From assembly GCA_051453625.1 (NCBI GenBank), contig JBOZIK010000001.1, forward strand, positions 133,432,400 through 133,496,399: a stretch of DNA of 64,000 nt. Reading direction: 5' to 3'. Position 1 is the first letter of the stretch, and every line of letters begins with the position of its first letter. The translations under genes were made by a program, and so were the position numbers. This document shows, piece by piece, positions 1-13,048 of this stretch. The DNA comes from Welwitschia mirabilis (Eukaryota; Gnetophyta; Gnetopsida; Welwitschiales). The notes under the pieces are model-generated. The model was not told the DNA's origin and made no database searches. It saw nothing but the letters and a program-made list of their open reading frames with translations.

Positions 1-76
<76 letters not shown>

Positions 77-92
77 GCGCGCGCGCGTGCAT
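1..92. repeat. (GT)n microsatellite, interrupted
   Basis: Uninterrupted GT for about 43 bases, then GT with GGG and GC interruptions, ending in a short CG-alternating stretch. It occupies the same place in the giant LTR at which the other copies carry (TA)n tracts (4546-4559, 8570-8589, 15308-15342), so it belongs to the LTR rather than to unrelated flanking DNA. Confidence 0.97.
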
Positions 93-1703
93 ACAAACAT
101 ACATTTTGGTGATTATTCAACTTGTGAAATATGTATATGTGGTGTAAAGCATCTATAATTCTAATTTTCTTAAGTGAAAATAAAAAAAATTAATAACCTT
201 TATTTAATTGATCTGTTTATTTGTTAGTCTAATAGATTAAAATATTAATAAGTCAATCCATGCACTTGTGATTATAGAGAGGATTGATTTGAGGGTAATA
301 CATGATATGAATGTGCATGGATTTACATATAATGAATCAACCCAAAGTCCTATTTAATTGAATATTATTTTATGTTCATCCTTATATGTAATTGGTTTAC
401 TTTCTTATAGGTAGTGCCTTAACAACTGTATGAGTCACTTGTAGCCTTTTCTTTTGATAATTTAGTGAATAATGTTATCACCATTTAGCATTAATTATTT
501 AAGCTTATTTCATTCACTTCTAGTATCTTCCATTAATGTCATCCATCATAGCTCACTACAAACTCTACGTCCTCAATAATAGCTCAATTTAAGTTTTTTT
601 TTTTTTTTCATTTTGTTTTCTTTTTACTTAGCTTCTTACCATCACAACACATTTTAAGCTCCACATTTTCTTCATTTTACTCTTAGTTTTTTCATTTAAA
701 TTAAATTTTTAAAAAAATTAGTGCTTTGACTAGATTTATTTAGATATCAATAGAATTTCATAAATAAAATAATATCTTGGATCTATAAAATTTTATTTCA
801 TACATCAGTAACATATCTTCTTTGACTTCATTTTTAAAATTTTCTTAAGTACTTTGATAAACTAAATTACAATTGAAAAATTGACACGATCTAAGGCTAA
901 AGAAAAGTCCTTGATAAATTTATAATTTTATAGTAAATAAATAATATTTTATTTTATAGCTCTTGTGAATTTGGAAGGTATGTTGGATTTGGGAGTGTTC
1001 CTATCCTTTGCTCTAAAATGAACATTTACTTCCAAAAGAATGAGACCATCAAATCCCTTTTATAGACCCATTAAAAGATCTTAAGAGACCCAAGAAAATC
1101 TTCTAGACCTCTTATTTGATCTCCAACATAATACTATTTTATAGAATCAAAAGAAAAAGATCTTCAATAAGGATTCGAAGAGTTCTCATAGCTTTCCAAA
1201 ATCAGTGCATAAGAAAAATCTAGTTCAGGATAGTTATTACTATTATCAATTTATTTCACATGAGGTATTTATGAATTAATTATAGAATCAAGAGTTTGAA
1301 TTATATTAGTGAGATAGAGGAGACCATTAGAATTCAAAAAAAGCCACATATCAATACACTTAAGATGAAATGCATGAGTACATCTCAGAAGTAGTCTCTC
1401 ATTTTTATATTATAAAAAAAAAAAAGGAATTCTAAACTTCTGCAAAATTCAAGTTCTCCTTAATTTTTAATTCTCATGCTTAGATTTTCTAATTAGTGAA
1501 TTTCCATTAATTTCTGTAATGCTCCCTTAGTCTAGTATGTGCTTACATGCAATAATATGAGTACCATCACTAACATAATCATTAAAAAATTTACCTTTTC
1601 TATAACATTAATTAAAAAAATATATCCCTCTTTGATAACTCAAATCACTCAATTTCAAATGGCACACATTCCAAGGTGTATTATGAAAATCTAAGTTATT
1701 ACA
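93..1703 (-). mobile_element. Giant LTR, copy a (partial, window-truncated)
   Basis: This stretch matches 4558-6203, 8590-10249, 15358-16672 and 61002-62649 along its whole length. It ends on the plus strand in TTATTACA, so on the minus strand the LTR begins TGTAATAA, the 5' TG end. The polypyrimidine complement of a polypurine tract follows at once. No open reading frame of note is present. It contains poly-T and AT-rich runs only. The rest of this LTR lies upstream of the window. Confidence 0.85.
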
Positions 1704-1889
1704 TTCTCCTCCACTTAAGAAGTTTCTCTTCCTATAAATTACTTAAGTTGTTTAATGATCTAGTAATAACCATTAAGAAATTTATTAAACAATGGATTCA
1801 AATCTAATACTTAAGTAATGCATTACTCTAATAAGATTATTAATGAGTTAATTATGTAATAGATATAAACCTAGGCTTTGATACCAAAA
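1704..1889 (-). mobile_element. 186-bp internal domain a (PPT and PBS only)
   Basis: Between two giant LTRs lie only 186 bases. Read on the minus strand, the order is: three T residues after the LTR, a primer-binding site (complement at 1875-1886, GCTTTGATACCA, one mismatch to the complement of TGGTATCAGAGC, the site for initiator tRNA-Met), about 150 bases of AT-rich non-coding DNA, then a polypurine tract (complement at 1704-1722, TTCTCCTCCACTTAAGAAG) directly before the next LTR. There is no room for gag or pol. The element must be non-autonomous. Confidence 0.82.
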
Positions 1890-4800
1890 TGTCATGGCCC
1901 AGTTTTTAGATTAGACCTAAAAGGATAATTTTTTTTTATAACTTTATTTAACTTCATCACATTATAGTAGATCAACTTACATGATAAGATTAAACATTAT
2001 AGTGGAATAATTTAGGTTATGACCTTGATACTTACCTCCCAATTACCCATAGGATTCATGTTAAGTAAACTATGTGATAATAGTTCACCTGATCATAATG
2101 AATCTTAAGGTTAATTAGAAATCTTAGTAAGATCACATAAAATAATTATGTAAGTTGTAGTCAAGTGGTTTGTTGCACCAATAACTAAGTAATCATTCCT
2201 ACATAATCCTTATTTAGAGAAGTTTAGATCACATGTAGTTTTATCTTAGATCTCATTCCAATATTCAAAAATACATATGAGCCTTAGATAGATTAAGGTG
2301 GTCTATATTAGTGACATGTGACAATTCTAGACATGCAAGGACTTAAAGAATATTTCAATAAATTAAAATTCAAACCAACAATAATGCATATCACATATGA
2401 ATATATGTACATATTGAAAGTAACTATATGTAAAAGTATAGGAGGTAGTCAGTCAATAACTCTCAAGATTATAATGTTGAATTCTAATTAGAAATTATAA
2501 TGCATGAATGATGATAATACATATGTCTACTAATAATAAATCAGATATATGGGTACTTGAGTATGTGTATGTGTGAATATATAATGAACCCCTAGTCACT
2601 TAACCAAAATATCCATTAGTAATCCTCCATCATCAAGCACAAAAGATCCCTCATGTCTCATTATAACATCTTTGTGAAAGCCAATGGAAGGAAATATATC
2701 ATAATAGAATGTTATTATAGTAAACTCATGCAAAAATAGGATTAACACACATACCTATATATACACACTTACCATTTTAGCGAGGTATCTCTTAGCTACT
2801 CCTTTTATAAGATATTATAATTAATCTAATAATATATAAATATAAAAAAGCCAAAGAGAATAGCCTATATGCCACTAATTAAGTCTCTAGTCTAAATAGA
2901 CTTAGATTATTAGAAGCCAAAGGATAAAGGTTACTAATTAATTACCTAATTATGTCAATAAGCATCATAGAATAATCACTATTATTATATCATTTTATGC
3001 ATAAGATAATAAGTAACTACTTGGAATATGTAACTCATATGCATGAAAATGTAAGAAATAATATGTAGACATACATACCTAGAAAGAATTTAGAATACTA
3101 AAAGAAACAGTGACCACTGGGGACTATACTAAAACCTACATCATTTTATAACTATACTATGCATATTATAACTGTAGGAACTCATAAATACACCATACAA
3201 AATCTAGTTTATATAATATATCATACATTTAGCTCCTAAATAAAAGACATTTAAGCCTTAAAATGTGAACATCGTAATAGTCTAACTAGTGGTTAATCCT
3301 TCATTTAAGAGGTCATCATAGTTGTACTCTAAGGGAAAAATACAAATACTAAAATGTTGAGTTTTTGAAGTACCTCTTGCCCTCCAATACATTTTAAGAT
3401 AATAATTACACACATTTACCCATTATAATATATACGTGGTACTATGCATACGAGACAACATAATATAATATAATGTAATACAATAACATATAAAATAATA
3501 TAATATATAATACATAATATAAAATAAATATTATTATATACTATAATATGATATTATACATATGCATTATAATAATGTAATAAGAATAAGACATAGCTAT
3601 AACCAATTAGACTACCATGTATCTTAAGAATAGTTTCATACTAACTAGACAAAGATACATTTTCTAGAATGATGCAACATATAAATCCTAAGTATCATGT
3701 TATTTATCTTTACCTTATTTCTTTGTTACCTCTTAACAAATATCTTCACTTATGTAAATCCAATGGTTGAATAAAGATCTTTACAAACCCTCATAGCTAA
3801 TAGGTATATAATTAAGATTACTTTCTATTATCATTCCTTAAAGATAAGCCTATGTCATGTCCCATTGCATTGGTTATTATACAAACATATACATTTTTAT
3901 ATGTAGATCTTCCCTTCTTTAATATTAATATCCTACGCTTTACCCTTCATAGATTTAGTAACTTAAGCTTTCAATTTCCCCTTTTGTTATCTTCTTTATG
4001 TTACTTTAGTAAAATAATTTTTCATCTTAAATTTTAATTAAATGAGTTAGAATCTAGGTTTTAAATTCACTTTTCATATAAATATCTGTTAACTTACACT
4101 TTTGGTATATCTACTCTTTGTGCTTTCCTTTAACTCTACTTACATCAACCCATACTTTCTTTGCATATTTTCTTCTTACATTTGTCTTTACAAAAATATG
4201 ACTAACTATTACAAGGTAACTAGAAATAAATCTCTAATTACATGATCATGTAGGATTAAATTTGGAGGAATATATAAAAGCCTATTTCAATCATGTAAAC
4301 CATTATTATAAAGAAAACACATAGTAGTTTGTATTATAGCTACTTTCAAAGGATATTAGATTAATAGCGTATTGAAAGTTTCATTAGTTTCATTATGATT
4401 AATATAAGTTATGCTTCTATAAATAAGGCTGAGGTAAATATATTTAAAGCTAAAAAATAAAGAATTAAAGGATAATGTACCTTTATTAGATAAATAAAAC
4501 TACATTTTAGAATTTGAAAAGAGGCATAACTAGTTTTGTAGTAATATATATATATATATGTTATTCAACTTATGAAATATGTATATGCAATGTAAAGCAT
4601 CCATAATTCTAATTTGTTTAAGTGAAAAAAACAAATAAGTCAACTTAACTTAACTCGTGTTTTTATGTGTTAGTCTAATGGATTAAAGGATTGATAAGTT
4701 AATCCATACACTTATGATTCTAAAGAGGATTGATTTTAGGATGATACATGATCCTAATGTGTATGGATATACACATAAAAAATCAACCCAAAATCCTAGT

Positions 4801-6203
4801 TTATTAAATTTTGTTTTATGTTCATTCTCATGTGAAATGGTTTTGCTTACTTATAAGAAGTGTCTTAATAGCTGTATCAATCACTTACAATATTTTCTTT
4901 TGATATTTTAGTGAATATTATTATTAGCATTTAGAATTAATTATTTAAGCTTATTTCATTTAGTTCCAGTGTCTTCCATCACTGTTATCCATCATAGCTC
5001 ACTGCAAACTCCACATCCTCAGTGGTAGCTCATTTTAAGATTATTTTGTTTTCTTTGTACCTTAGCTTCTTACCATCACAACACATTGTAAGCTCCATGT
5101 TTTTTTAAATTTCATCCTTAGTTTTATCAATAAAATTAAATTTTTAAAAAAATAAATTTAACTCTTTGAATAGATTGATTTAGATGTCAACAAAATTGTA
5201 TAAATAAAATAATATCTTGAATTTTTAAAATATTATTTCATACATTAGTAACATACTTGCTTTGACTTTATTTCTAGAATTTCCTTAAGTACTTTGATAA
5301 ATGGAATTATAGTAGAGAAATGAACATAATCTAAGACTAAAGAAAAGTCCTTAATAAATTTGTAATTTTATAGCTAAATTAGTAATATGCTATTTTATGC
5401 CTCTTGTGAATTTTTAAGGCTTGTTAGATTTGGGAGTGGATGTAGCATTTTCTCCAAAATAAAGATTTCCTTTCAAGAGACTAATGAATCCATTCTAGAG
5501 GTCCAATGAAAGATCTTTAGATACCCTAGAAATATCTTAGATTCCTTACTTAATCTACAATGTAATGTAATTTTGGATAATTAGAATAAAAGAATCTTCA
5601 ATAAGAATCCAAAAAGTTCTCAGAGCTTTCTCGAATTAGTGCATGAGCAAAATATGGTTTAGGCTAGTTATTACTATTATCAACTTATTTTATATGAGGG
5701 ATTTCTTGATCATTTGTAGAATCAAGAGATTGAATGATATCAACATGATAAAAGAAAAACCTTAAAATTCAAAGAAAACCACATATCAATACACTCGAAA
5801 TGAAATGCATAAGTACATTTTAAAAGCAATTTTCAGTTTTGTTATAAAAAAAAACGAATTTTAGACTTCTATAAAATATGAGTTCTTATTATTTCCTTCA
5901 TTCTCATGCTTGGTTTTTTTTATCAGTGAATTCCCATTATTTTCTTTAATGCCCCCTTAGCCTAACATTAATACATTTGTCATGAACACAATGTCTACAC
6001 TCAGATATTATTCCCAGTGTTTTATCAAGCCAATGTATGCTCACATGAAACAATATCAATACCATCACTAACATCATAATTACAAAATTTACCTATTCTA
6101 TAGCATTAATTAAAAAAAGAAATCCCTATTTAATAACTCAAATCTCTCTATTATCCTTTTGGTGCACACTTCAAAGTGTATCATGAAAACCTAAGGTGTT
6201 ACA
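1890..6203 (-). mobile_element. Giant LTR, copy b (complete, 4314 bp)
   Basis: Plus-strand ends are TGTCATGGCC and GGTGTTACA, so the minus strand reads TGTAACACC to GGCCATGACA with canonical TG...CA termini. The copy is complete except for a 10-N gap in the neighbouring copy. It holds an ATAAT-rich tract near 3460-3550, a (TA)7 tract at 4546-4559 and no coding capacity; small ORFs at 3852-4037 and 4714-4911 are chance frames in AT-rich DNA. Start TGTAACACC plus an initiator-Met primer site is typical of Ty3/gypsy chromovirus-type elements with long LTRs (Tekay/Del and relatives), but assignment to a lineage is inference. Confidence 0.82.
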
Positions 6204-6388
6204 TTTTTCTCCCCTTAAGAAGATTTTATTCCCAAAACTACTTAAGTTGTTTAATGCTTTAGTCATAAAAATTAAGAAATTTATTAAGAAATCGATCCAA
6301 ATCTAAACCTTAATCCATTAATTACTTAGGTAAGATCATTAAAAAGATGATTAAGCAACGAATCCAAACCTAGGCTCTGATACCAAAA
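6204..6388 (-). mobile_element. 185-bp internal domain b (PPT and PBS only)
   Basis: This is the best preserved spacer. The PPT complement is TTTTTCTCCCCTTAAGAAG (6204-6222) immediately after the LTR terminal ACA. The PBS complement GCTCTGATACCA (6374-6385) is a perfect 12-base match to the initiator-Met primer site and is separated by three A from the next LTR start (TGTCATAACC). The 150 bases between align with spacers a, c and e, including ACTTAAGTTGTTTAATG near the PPT side. Confidence 0.87.
6374..6385 (-). other. Primer-binding site for initiator tRNA-Met
   Basis: The minus strand reads TGGTATCAGAGC, the 12-base complement of the 3' end of plant initiator tRNA-Met. It sits three bases inside the LTR edge, the normal position for a first-strand primer. 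Equivalent sites: 1875-1886 (one mismatch), 10419-10430 (one mismatch), about 62821-62832 (degenerate). Confidence 0.9.
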
Positions 6389-9300
6389 TGTCATAACCTG
6401 GTTTTTAGGTTAGATCTAAAAGCATGATTTTTTTCTTTAACTTTATTACATTACAAAAAATTAATTTATATAACAAGATTAAATTTTATAGTTGAATAAT
6501 TTAGGTTACAAACAAGAGACTTACCTCTTAGTTACCCATAGGATTCATGTCAAGTGAACTATATGATGATAGTACACTTGATTAATATCANNNNNNNNNN
6601 ACATAGTTCTATTTTGGATATCATTCCAATCTTTACCAATATGCATGAGTGTAAGATATATTAAGGTGTTTTTAGCAGTATGATGTGATAATTCTAAGCA
6701 TGTAATAGTTTAAATAATATTGCAAAAATATAATAATCAAACCAACAATAATAGATATCGCACATGAATACATGTACATATGCATAGCAGATATATGTAC
6801 AAGTATAAGAAGCAGCTAGTCAAGTACTCTCGAGGTTACAACATAAATTCTATTTAGAAATTATAATGCATAAATGATGACCATAAAAATGTATATTAAT
6901 ATAAATTAAATATTTAANNNNNNNNNNNNNNNNNNNNNNNNNNNNNNNNNNNNNNNNNNNNNNNNNNNNNNNNNNNNNNNNNNNNNNNNNNNNNNNNNNN
7001 NNNNNNNNNNNNNNNNNGTTGCTAATTAATTATCTAATTATGTCAATGAGCATCATAGAATAATCACTATTATTATATCATTTTATGCATAAGATAACAA
7101 GTAGCTACTTGGAATATGTAACGCATATGCATGAACATATAATAAATAATATGTAGACATACATACCTAGAAAGAATTAAGAATAATAAAAGAAACCATG
7201 ACCATTGGGGACTATACTAAAATCTATATCATTTTAATAACTATACTATGCATATTATAACTGTATGGACTCATAAACACATCATATACAATCTAGTTTG
7301 TATAATATATCATACATTTAACTCCTAAATAAAAAACATTTAAGCCTTAAAATGTGAACATTATAATAGTCTAACTACTGGTTAATCATTTATTTAATAG
7401 GTCATCATAGTTGTAATTTAAGGGAAAGATACAAATACTAAATGTTGAGTTTGAAGTACCTCTTAACCTCTAATATGTTTTAAGATAATAATTACACACA
7501 ATTACCCTTTATAATATATACATGATACTATGCATACGAGACAACATAATATAATATAATGTAATACGATAACACATAAAATAATATAATATATAATACA
7601 TAATATAATGTAAATATTATTAGATACTATAAGATGATATTATACATATGTATTATAATAATGTAATAAGAATAAGAGATAGCTATAACTAATTATACTA
7701 CCATGTATCTTAAGAATAGTTTCATACTAACTAGACAAAGATACATTTTCTAGAACTATGCAACATCTAAATCCTAAGTATCATGTTATTTATCTTTATC
7801 TTATTTCTTTCTTACCTCTTAACAAATATCTTCACTTATGTAAATCCAATGGCTAAATAAGAATCTTTACAAACCCTCATAGCTAATAGGTAAATAATTG
7901 AGATTACTTTCTATTATCATTCCTTAAAGATAAGCCTATGTTATGTCCCATTGCATTTATTATTATACAAACATATACATTTTTATATGTAGATTTTCCC
8001 TTCTTTAATATTAATATCATATGCTTTACCCTTCATAAATTTAGTAACTTAACGTTCAATTGCCCCTTGTATTATCTTTTTTATGTTACTTTAGTAAAAT
8101 AATTTTTTCATCTTAAATTTTAATTAAATGAGTCAGAATCTAGGTTTTAAATTCATTTTTCATATAAATATCTATGAACTTATACTTTTGGTATATCTAC
8201 TCTTTTTGCTTTCTTTTAACTCTACTTACACCAACCCATACTTCCTTTGGATTTTTTCTTCTTACATTTATCTTTACAAAATAGTGAATAACTATTACAA
8301 GGTAACTAGAAATAAATCTATAATTACATGATCATATAGGATTAAATTTGAAAGAATATATAAAAGCCTAATTCAATCATGTCAACCATTATTATGAAGA
8401 AAACACATGGTAATTTGTATTATAGCAACTTTCAAATGATATTAGATTAATAGCATATTGAAAGTTTCATTAGTTTCATTATGATTGATATAAGTTATGC
8501 TTCTCGATAGAAAGCTGAGGTAAATATATTTAAAGCTAAAAAACAAAGAATTAGAGGATAATGTACCTTTATATATATATATATATATTAATAGTTATTC
8601 AATTTGTGAAATATCTATATGTAGTGTAAAGATTCCATAATTCTAATTTGTTTAAGTGAAAATCAAAAAACAAATAAGTCAACTTAACTTAACTCATGTT
8701 TTTATGTGTTAATATAATGGATTAAAGAATTGATAAGTTAATCCATGCACTTGTGATTCTAAAGAGGATTGATTTAAGGATGATACATGATCCTAACATG
8801 TATGGATTTACACATAAAAAATCAACCCAAAATCCTATTTTATTAAATTTTGTTTTATGTTCATTCTCATGTGAAATGATTTTACTTACTTATAAGAAGT
8901 ATCTTAACAGCTATATCAATCAGTTATAATATTTTCTTTTGATATTTTAGTGAATATTATTATCACCATTTAGTGTTAATTATTTAAGCTTATTTCATTT
9001 AGTTCCAGTGTCTCCCATCATTGTTATCCATCATAACTCACTGCATACTCCACATCCTTAGTGGTAGCTCATTTTAAGATTATTTTGTTTTCTTTGTACC
9101 TTAGCTTCTTATGATCACAACACATTATAAGATTTTTCTTTTTTTTTTTTAATTTCATTCTTAGGTTTCTCTTTCAAATTAAATGTTTGAAAAAATAAAT
9201 TCAACTCTTTGAATAGATTGATTTAGATGTCAATAGAATTGTATAAATAAAATAATATCTTGAATTTTTAAAATATTATTTCATACATTAGTAACATACT

Positions 9301-10249
9301 TGCTTTGATTTTTTCCTAGAATTTCCTTAAGTACTTTGCTAAATGGAATTATAGTAGAGAAATGAACATAATCTAAGAATAAAGAAAAGTTCTTGATAAA
9401 TTTGTAACTTTATATCTAAATTAGTAATATTCTATTTTATGTCTCTTGTGAATTTGGAAGGCATGTTAGATTTGGGAGTGGACGTAGCATTTTCCCCAGA
9501 ATAAATATTTCCTTTCAAAAGAATGAGACTAATGAATCCATTCTAGAGGTCCAGTGAAAGATCTTTAGAAACCCTAGAAAATCTCTTAGATTCCTTACTT
9601 GATCTACAATGTAATGTAATTTTGGATAATTAAAAGAAAAGAATCTTCAATAAGGATCCAAAAAGTTCTCAGAGCTTTCTAGAATTAGTGCACGAGTAAA
9701 ATATGGTTCAGGCTAGTTATTACTATTATATACTTATTTTATATGAGGGATTTCTTGATCATCTGTTGAATCCAGAGATTGAATGATATCGACATGATTA
9801 AAAAACCCTTAAAATTTGAAGAAAACCACATATCAATACACTCGAAATGAAATGCATAATATATTTTAAAAGCAGTTTTCAGTTTTGTTATGAAAAAAAT
9901 GAATTTTAGACTCTATAAAATCTGAGTTCTTCTTATTTCCTTCATTTTCATGCATGGTTTTTTTTTTTAATTAGTGAATTCCTATTATTTTCTTTAATGT
10001 CCCCTTAGCCTAACATTAATACATTCATTGTGAAAACAATGTCTACACTCAGATATTATTCCCAGTGTTTTATCAAGCCAATGTGTGCTTACATGAAACA
10101 ATATCAATACCATCACTAACATCATAATTATAGAATTTACCTATTCTGTAGCATTAATTAAAAAAATAAATCCCTATTTAATAAGTCAAATCACTCTATT
10201 TCCATTGGCGCACACTTCAAAGTGTATCATGAAAACCTAAGGTGTTACA
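6389..10249 (-). mobile_element. Giant LTR, copy c (gapped)
   Basis: Plus-strand termini TGTCATAACC and GGTGTTACA match copy b. The assembled length is 3861 bp, but a 10-N gap (6591-6600) and a 100-N gap (6918-7017) remove sequence: comparison with copy b shows that roughly 400 bp are missing at the second gap. The ATAAT-rich tract (7540-7620) and the (TA)n tract (8570-8589) are at the expected places. The 67-codon frame at 8128-8331 is not supported as a gene. Confidence 0.82.
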
Positions 10250-10433
10250 TTTTTCTCCCCCTAAGAAGATTTTCTTCCCTAAACTACTTAAGTTGTTTAA
10301 TGCTTTAGCCATAACCATTAAGAAATTTATTAATTAATGGATCCAAATCTAAACTTAATCCATGCATTACTTAGATAAGATCATTAACAAGTTGATTAAG
10401 CAACAAATCCAAACCTAGGCTCTGATACTAAAA
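10250..10433 (-). mobile_element. 184-bp internal domain c (PPT and PBS only)
   Basis: The PPT complement is TTTTTCTCCCCCTAAGAAG at 10250-10268 and the PBS complement is GCTCTGATACTA at 10419-10430 (one mismatch), followed by AAA and LTR start TGTCATGACCTGG at 10434. Length and content agree with spacers a, b and e to within two bases. Confidence 0.85.
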
Positions 10434-11127
10434 TGTCATGACCTGGTTTTGGGGTTAGACCTAAAAGCATGATTTTTTTATTTTAATTAACTTTATTACA
10501 TTACAGAAAATTAATCTATATGATAAGATTAAATATTACAGTGGAATAATTTAGGTTACAAATAAGAGACTTACCTCTTAGTTACCCATAGAATTCATGT
10601 TAAGTGAACTATATGATGATAGTACACTTGATTAATATCACAACTAATCTTAAGGTTAATTAGAAATCTTGATTAAAAGAAGTGTGTTAATCATAAATAT
10701 TGATTAAAAGAAGTGTGTAAATCTTATGCGAGTGATTGGTTATACCAATAAATAAGAAGCCACGCCTATGTAATCCTCATCTGAAAGAGTTTAAACCATA
10801 CATAGTTCTATCTTGGACCTCATTCCAATCTTTACCAGTATGCATGAGTGTAAGATAAATTAAGATGTTTTTAGAAGTAGGATGTGACAATTCTAATAAT
10901 GTAAGAATCTAAAGAATATTGCAAGAATTTAATAATCAAACTAGCAATAATAGATATCACACATAAATATATGTACATATGCATAGCAGGTATATGTAAA
11001 ACTATAGGAAGCAGCTAGTCAAGTACTCTCGAGGTTACAACATAAATTCTATTTAGGAATTCTAATGCATGAATGATGACCATACACATGGATATTAATA
11101 TAAATCAAATATATGGGTACGTGAGTA

Positions 11128-11176
<49 letters not shown>

Positions 11177-12270
11177 TAGTAATCCTCCAGTAATATGAAC
11201 CCCTTGGTTACTTGGCCAAAATATCTATTAGTAATCCTTTATCACCAAGCATAAAAGACCCCTCATATCTCACTATAATGTCTTTGTGGTAGCTAATGGG
11301 AGGGAATATATTATAATAGAATGTCATTATAATAAACTCATGCAAAAATATGATTAACACACACACATATGTATACACACATATGCACATGCCATTTTGG
11401 TAGGGTACCTCTTAGCTGCTTCTTTTTATAAATATCATAATGAATCTAATAATATATAAATATAAAATTCTAAGGAGAATAGCCTATATTCCATTGATTA
11501 AGTCTCTAGTCTCAATAGACTTAGATTAATAGAAGTCAAGAGACAAAGGTCACTAACTAAGTGCCTAATTACTTCAATGAGCATCATAGAATAATCATTA
11601 TTAAGATTATATCATATTGTATGCAAGATAAAAAATAATTACTTGGAACATTTAACTTAAATGCATGTACATGTAACAATATACATTAACGGTACATACC
11701 TAGAAAGCATTAAGAATACTAGAAGGAAACATGATCATTGGACACTGTGCTAAAACCTGCATCATTTTATAACTATACTATGCATATTATAATTGCATTA
11801 GATCATACTAAAACAAACATGATTATTGATAATACCTCTAACAATACCTAACATTCATTATAAATTAATTACTATCTGAGAGTAAACATTTAGCTTAATA
11901 AATACTTTTTCAGATCCTCCATGATGTTTTTTAATTGAAGGAGAGCAAAGATGAGAATAACTTCTTAACGTGTTTAGCAATTATACATGTCTACCCCTTT
12001 ATAATACATACATAATATTATGTAAATAAAACAATGTAATGTAATATAATATTATGCATATCATATAGATAATATAATATAATACATAAGTTCTGTATAA
12101 TATAATATAATATAATAAAATGTAATGTAACATAACATAAAATAAAATAATATAATATATGTGTAGTATAATATATTATAACATATTATGTAATATAATA
12201 TATATTAAAATTAATATAATGTACATGCAATAATTATTATGAAGATAAGTTATTTAAAAGATGATATAAT
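10434..12270 (-). mobile_element. Giant LTR, copy d, left piece
   Basis: It starts with TGTCATGACCTGG and follows copies b and c for about 1.8 kb, ending in an ATAAT-rich tract (about 12040-12220). It then gives way to GC-richer LINE sequence. A (GT)n(TA)n microsatellite lies at 11131-11175. The 60-codon minus frame at 11208-11390 is a chance frame across it. Confidence 0.78.
11131..11175. repeat. Compound (GT)n(TA)n microsatellite
   Basis: About 14 GT units are followed directly by about 8 TA units, inside giant LTR copy d. The paralogous site in the right piece (13346-13363) carries (AC)n a little downstream. Confidence 0.95.
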
Positions 12271-12948
12271 GGGTTAAGAGCTACGAAGATTTAGTGGATC
12301 TGGAGAGTAGGAGGATGCAAGTCTTGGAGGTCGCAGTTTTGTGGGGGCAGTTTCGGTCCCTGATCACGGAGAAGGGGAGCATTTTCGGCCACAGGAGAGG
12401 TTGTTGTCAGGTAAGTTTCAGAGTCCTTTCGTCTTGCAGTTTTGATCCGTTTTTTAGGGTTTTCTTGAGGGGTTTGGCCCCAAGATGGAGAAGACTCAGT
12501 TCTTTAGGGAAGGGAAATCCCTCGTATTGGACATCGATGAAGATGCATGCAGTGAAATCGCGAAAAAACTTGAGTTCAACCTCATCGGCAAGTTTGTCTC
12601 ATCCGGCCTCAACCTTGGTTGGATCGGATCCGTGATTGGGTCGCAATGAAATGGATAAGGATCAACAAGTTTGATGTTATTGTAATGCTAGAAGGGCTGG
12701 TTTTAGTCCAACTAAACAACGAACAAGATCAGTATGAAATCATGACAGAAGGACCATGGTTTTTTAGAGTTAGAGGCCTTGCCCTAGCCAAATGGACGTC
12801 GGGGGCGTAATCGGACCCACAACTATTTAAGAAACTTCCAATCTGAATCCGCATCCACAAGTTTCCTCTAGAGTTTTGGGATGAAGATCTACTAAGAAGA
12901 ATGGCCGGTCAGTTTGGCGAACTGATCAAGCTGGATCAAATCACAATT
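12270..12948 (+). mobile_element. L1-like LINE fragment, 5' end
   Basis: A GC-richer block stands out sharply from the AT-rich LTR. It holds a likely 5' leader (about 12270-12484) and the start of an ORF1-type reading frame (12485 on). It runs into a 100-N gap at 12949, so the endonuclease/RT part is not in the window. The left boundary is estimated from where the ATAAT tract of the LTR ends. The preserved composition suggests a younger insertion than its host LTR. Confidence 0.7.
12485..12948 (+). pseudogene. LINE ORF1-like protein, DUF4283 domain, broken
   Basis: From ATG at 12485 the frame reads MEKTQFFREGKSLVLDIDED, then LIGKFVSSG, the start of a DUF4283 domain common in plant L1-type ORF1 proteins. 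A 5-bp tandem duplication (GGATC twice, 12621-12630) shifts the frame; the domain continues in the frame containing DWVAMKW, EGPWFFRVRGLALAKW and then FPLEFWDEDLLRRMAGQFGE, the usual continuation toward a zinc-knuckle region. Two stops interrupt it: TAA at 12808, probably from CAA, and a TGA where the family has Trp. The protein would bind nucleic acid in LINE retrotransposition. The frame at 12294-12635 is not the coding frame. Confidence 0.75.
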
Positions 12949-13048
12949 NNNNNNNNNNNNNNNNNNNNNNNNNNNNNNNNNNNNNNNNNNNNNNNNNNNN
13001 NNNNNNNNNNNNNNNNNNNNNNNNNNNNNNNNNNNNNNNNNNNNNNNN

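Noticed and set aside
1890-6203. Giant LTR explained as a short LTR element plus unrelated flanking DNA
   Set aside because: The same 4-kb sequence recurs between successive PBS/PPT spacers with TG...CA ends at both spacer junctions, so the whole interval behaves as the LTR. Target duplications could not be tested in the array, so a residual doubt remains.
12294-12635. 113-codon plus-strand frame as a host gene
   Set aside because: It runs through the LINE leader and the wrong frame of the DUF4283 region. The real ORF1 frame starts at 12485.
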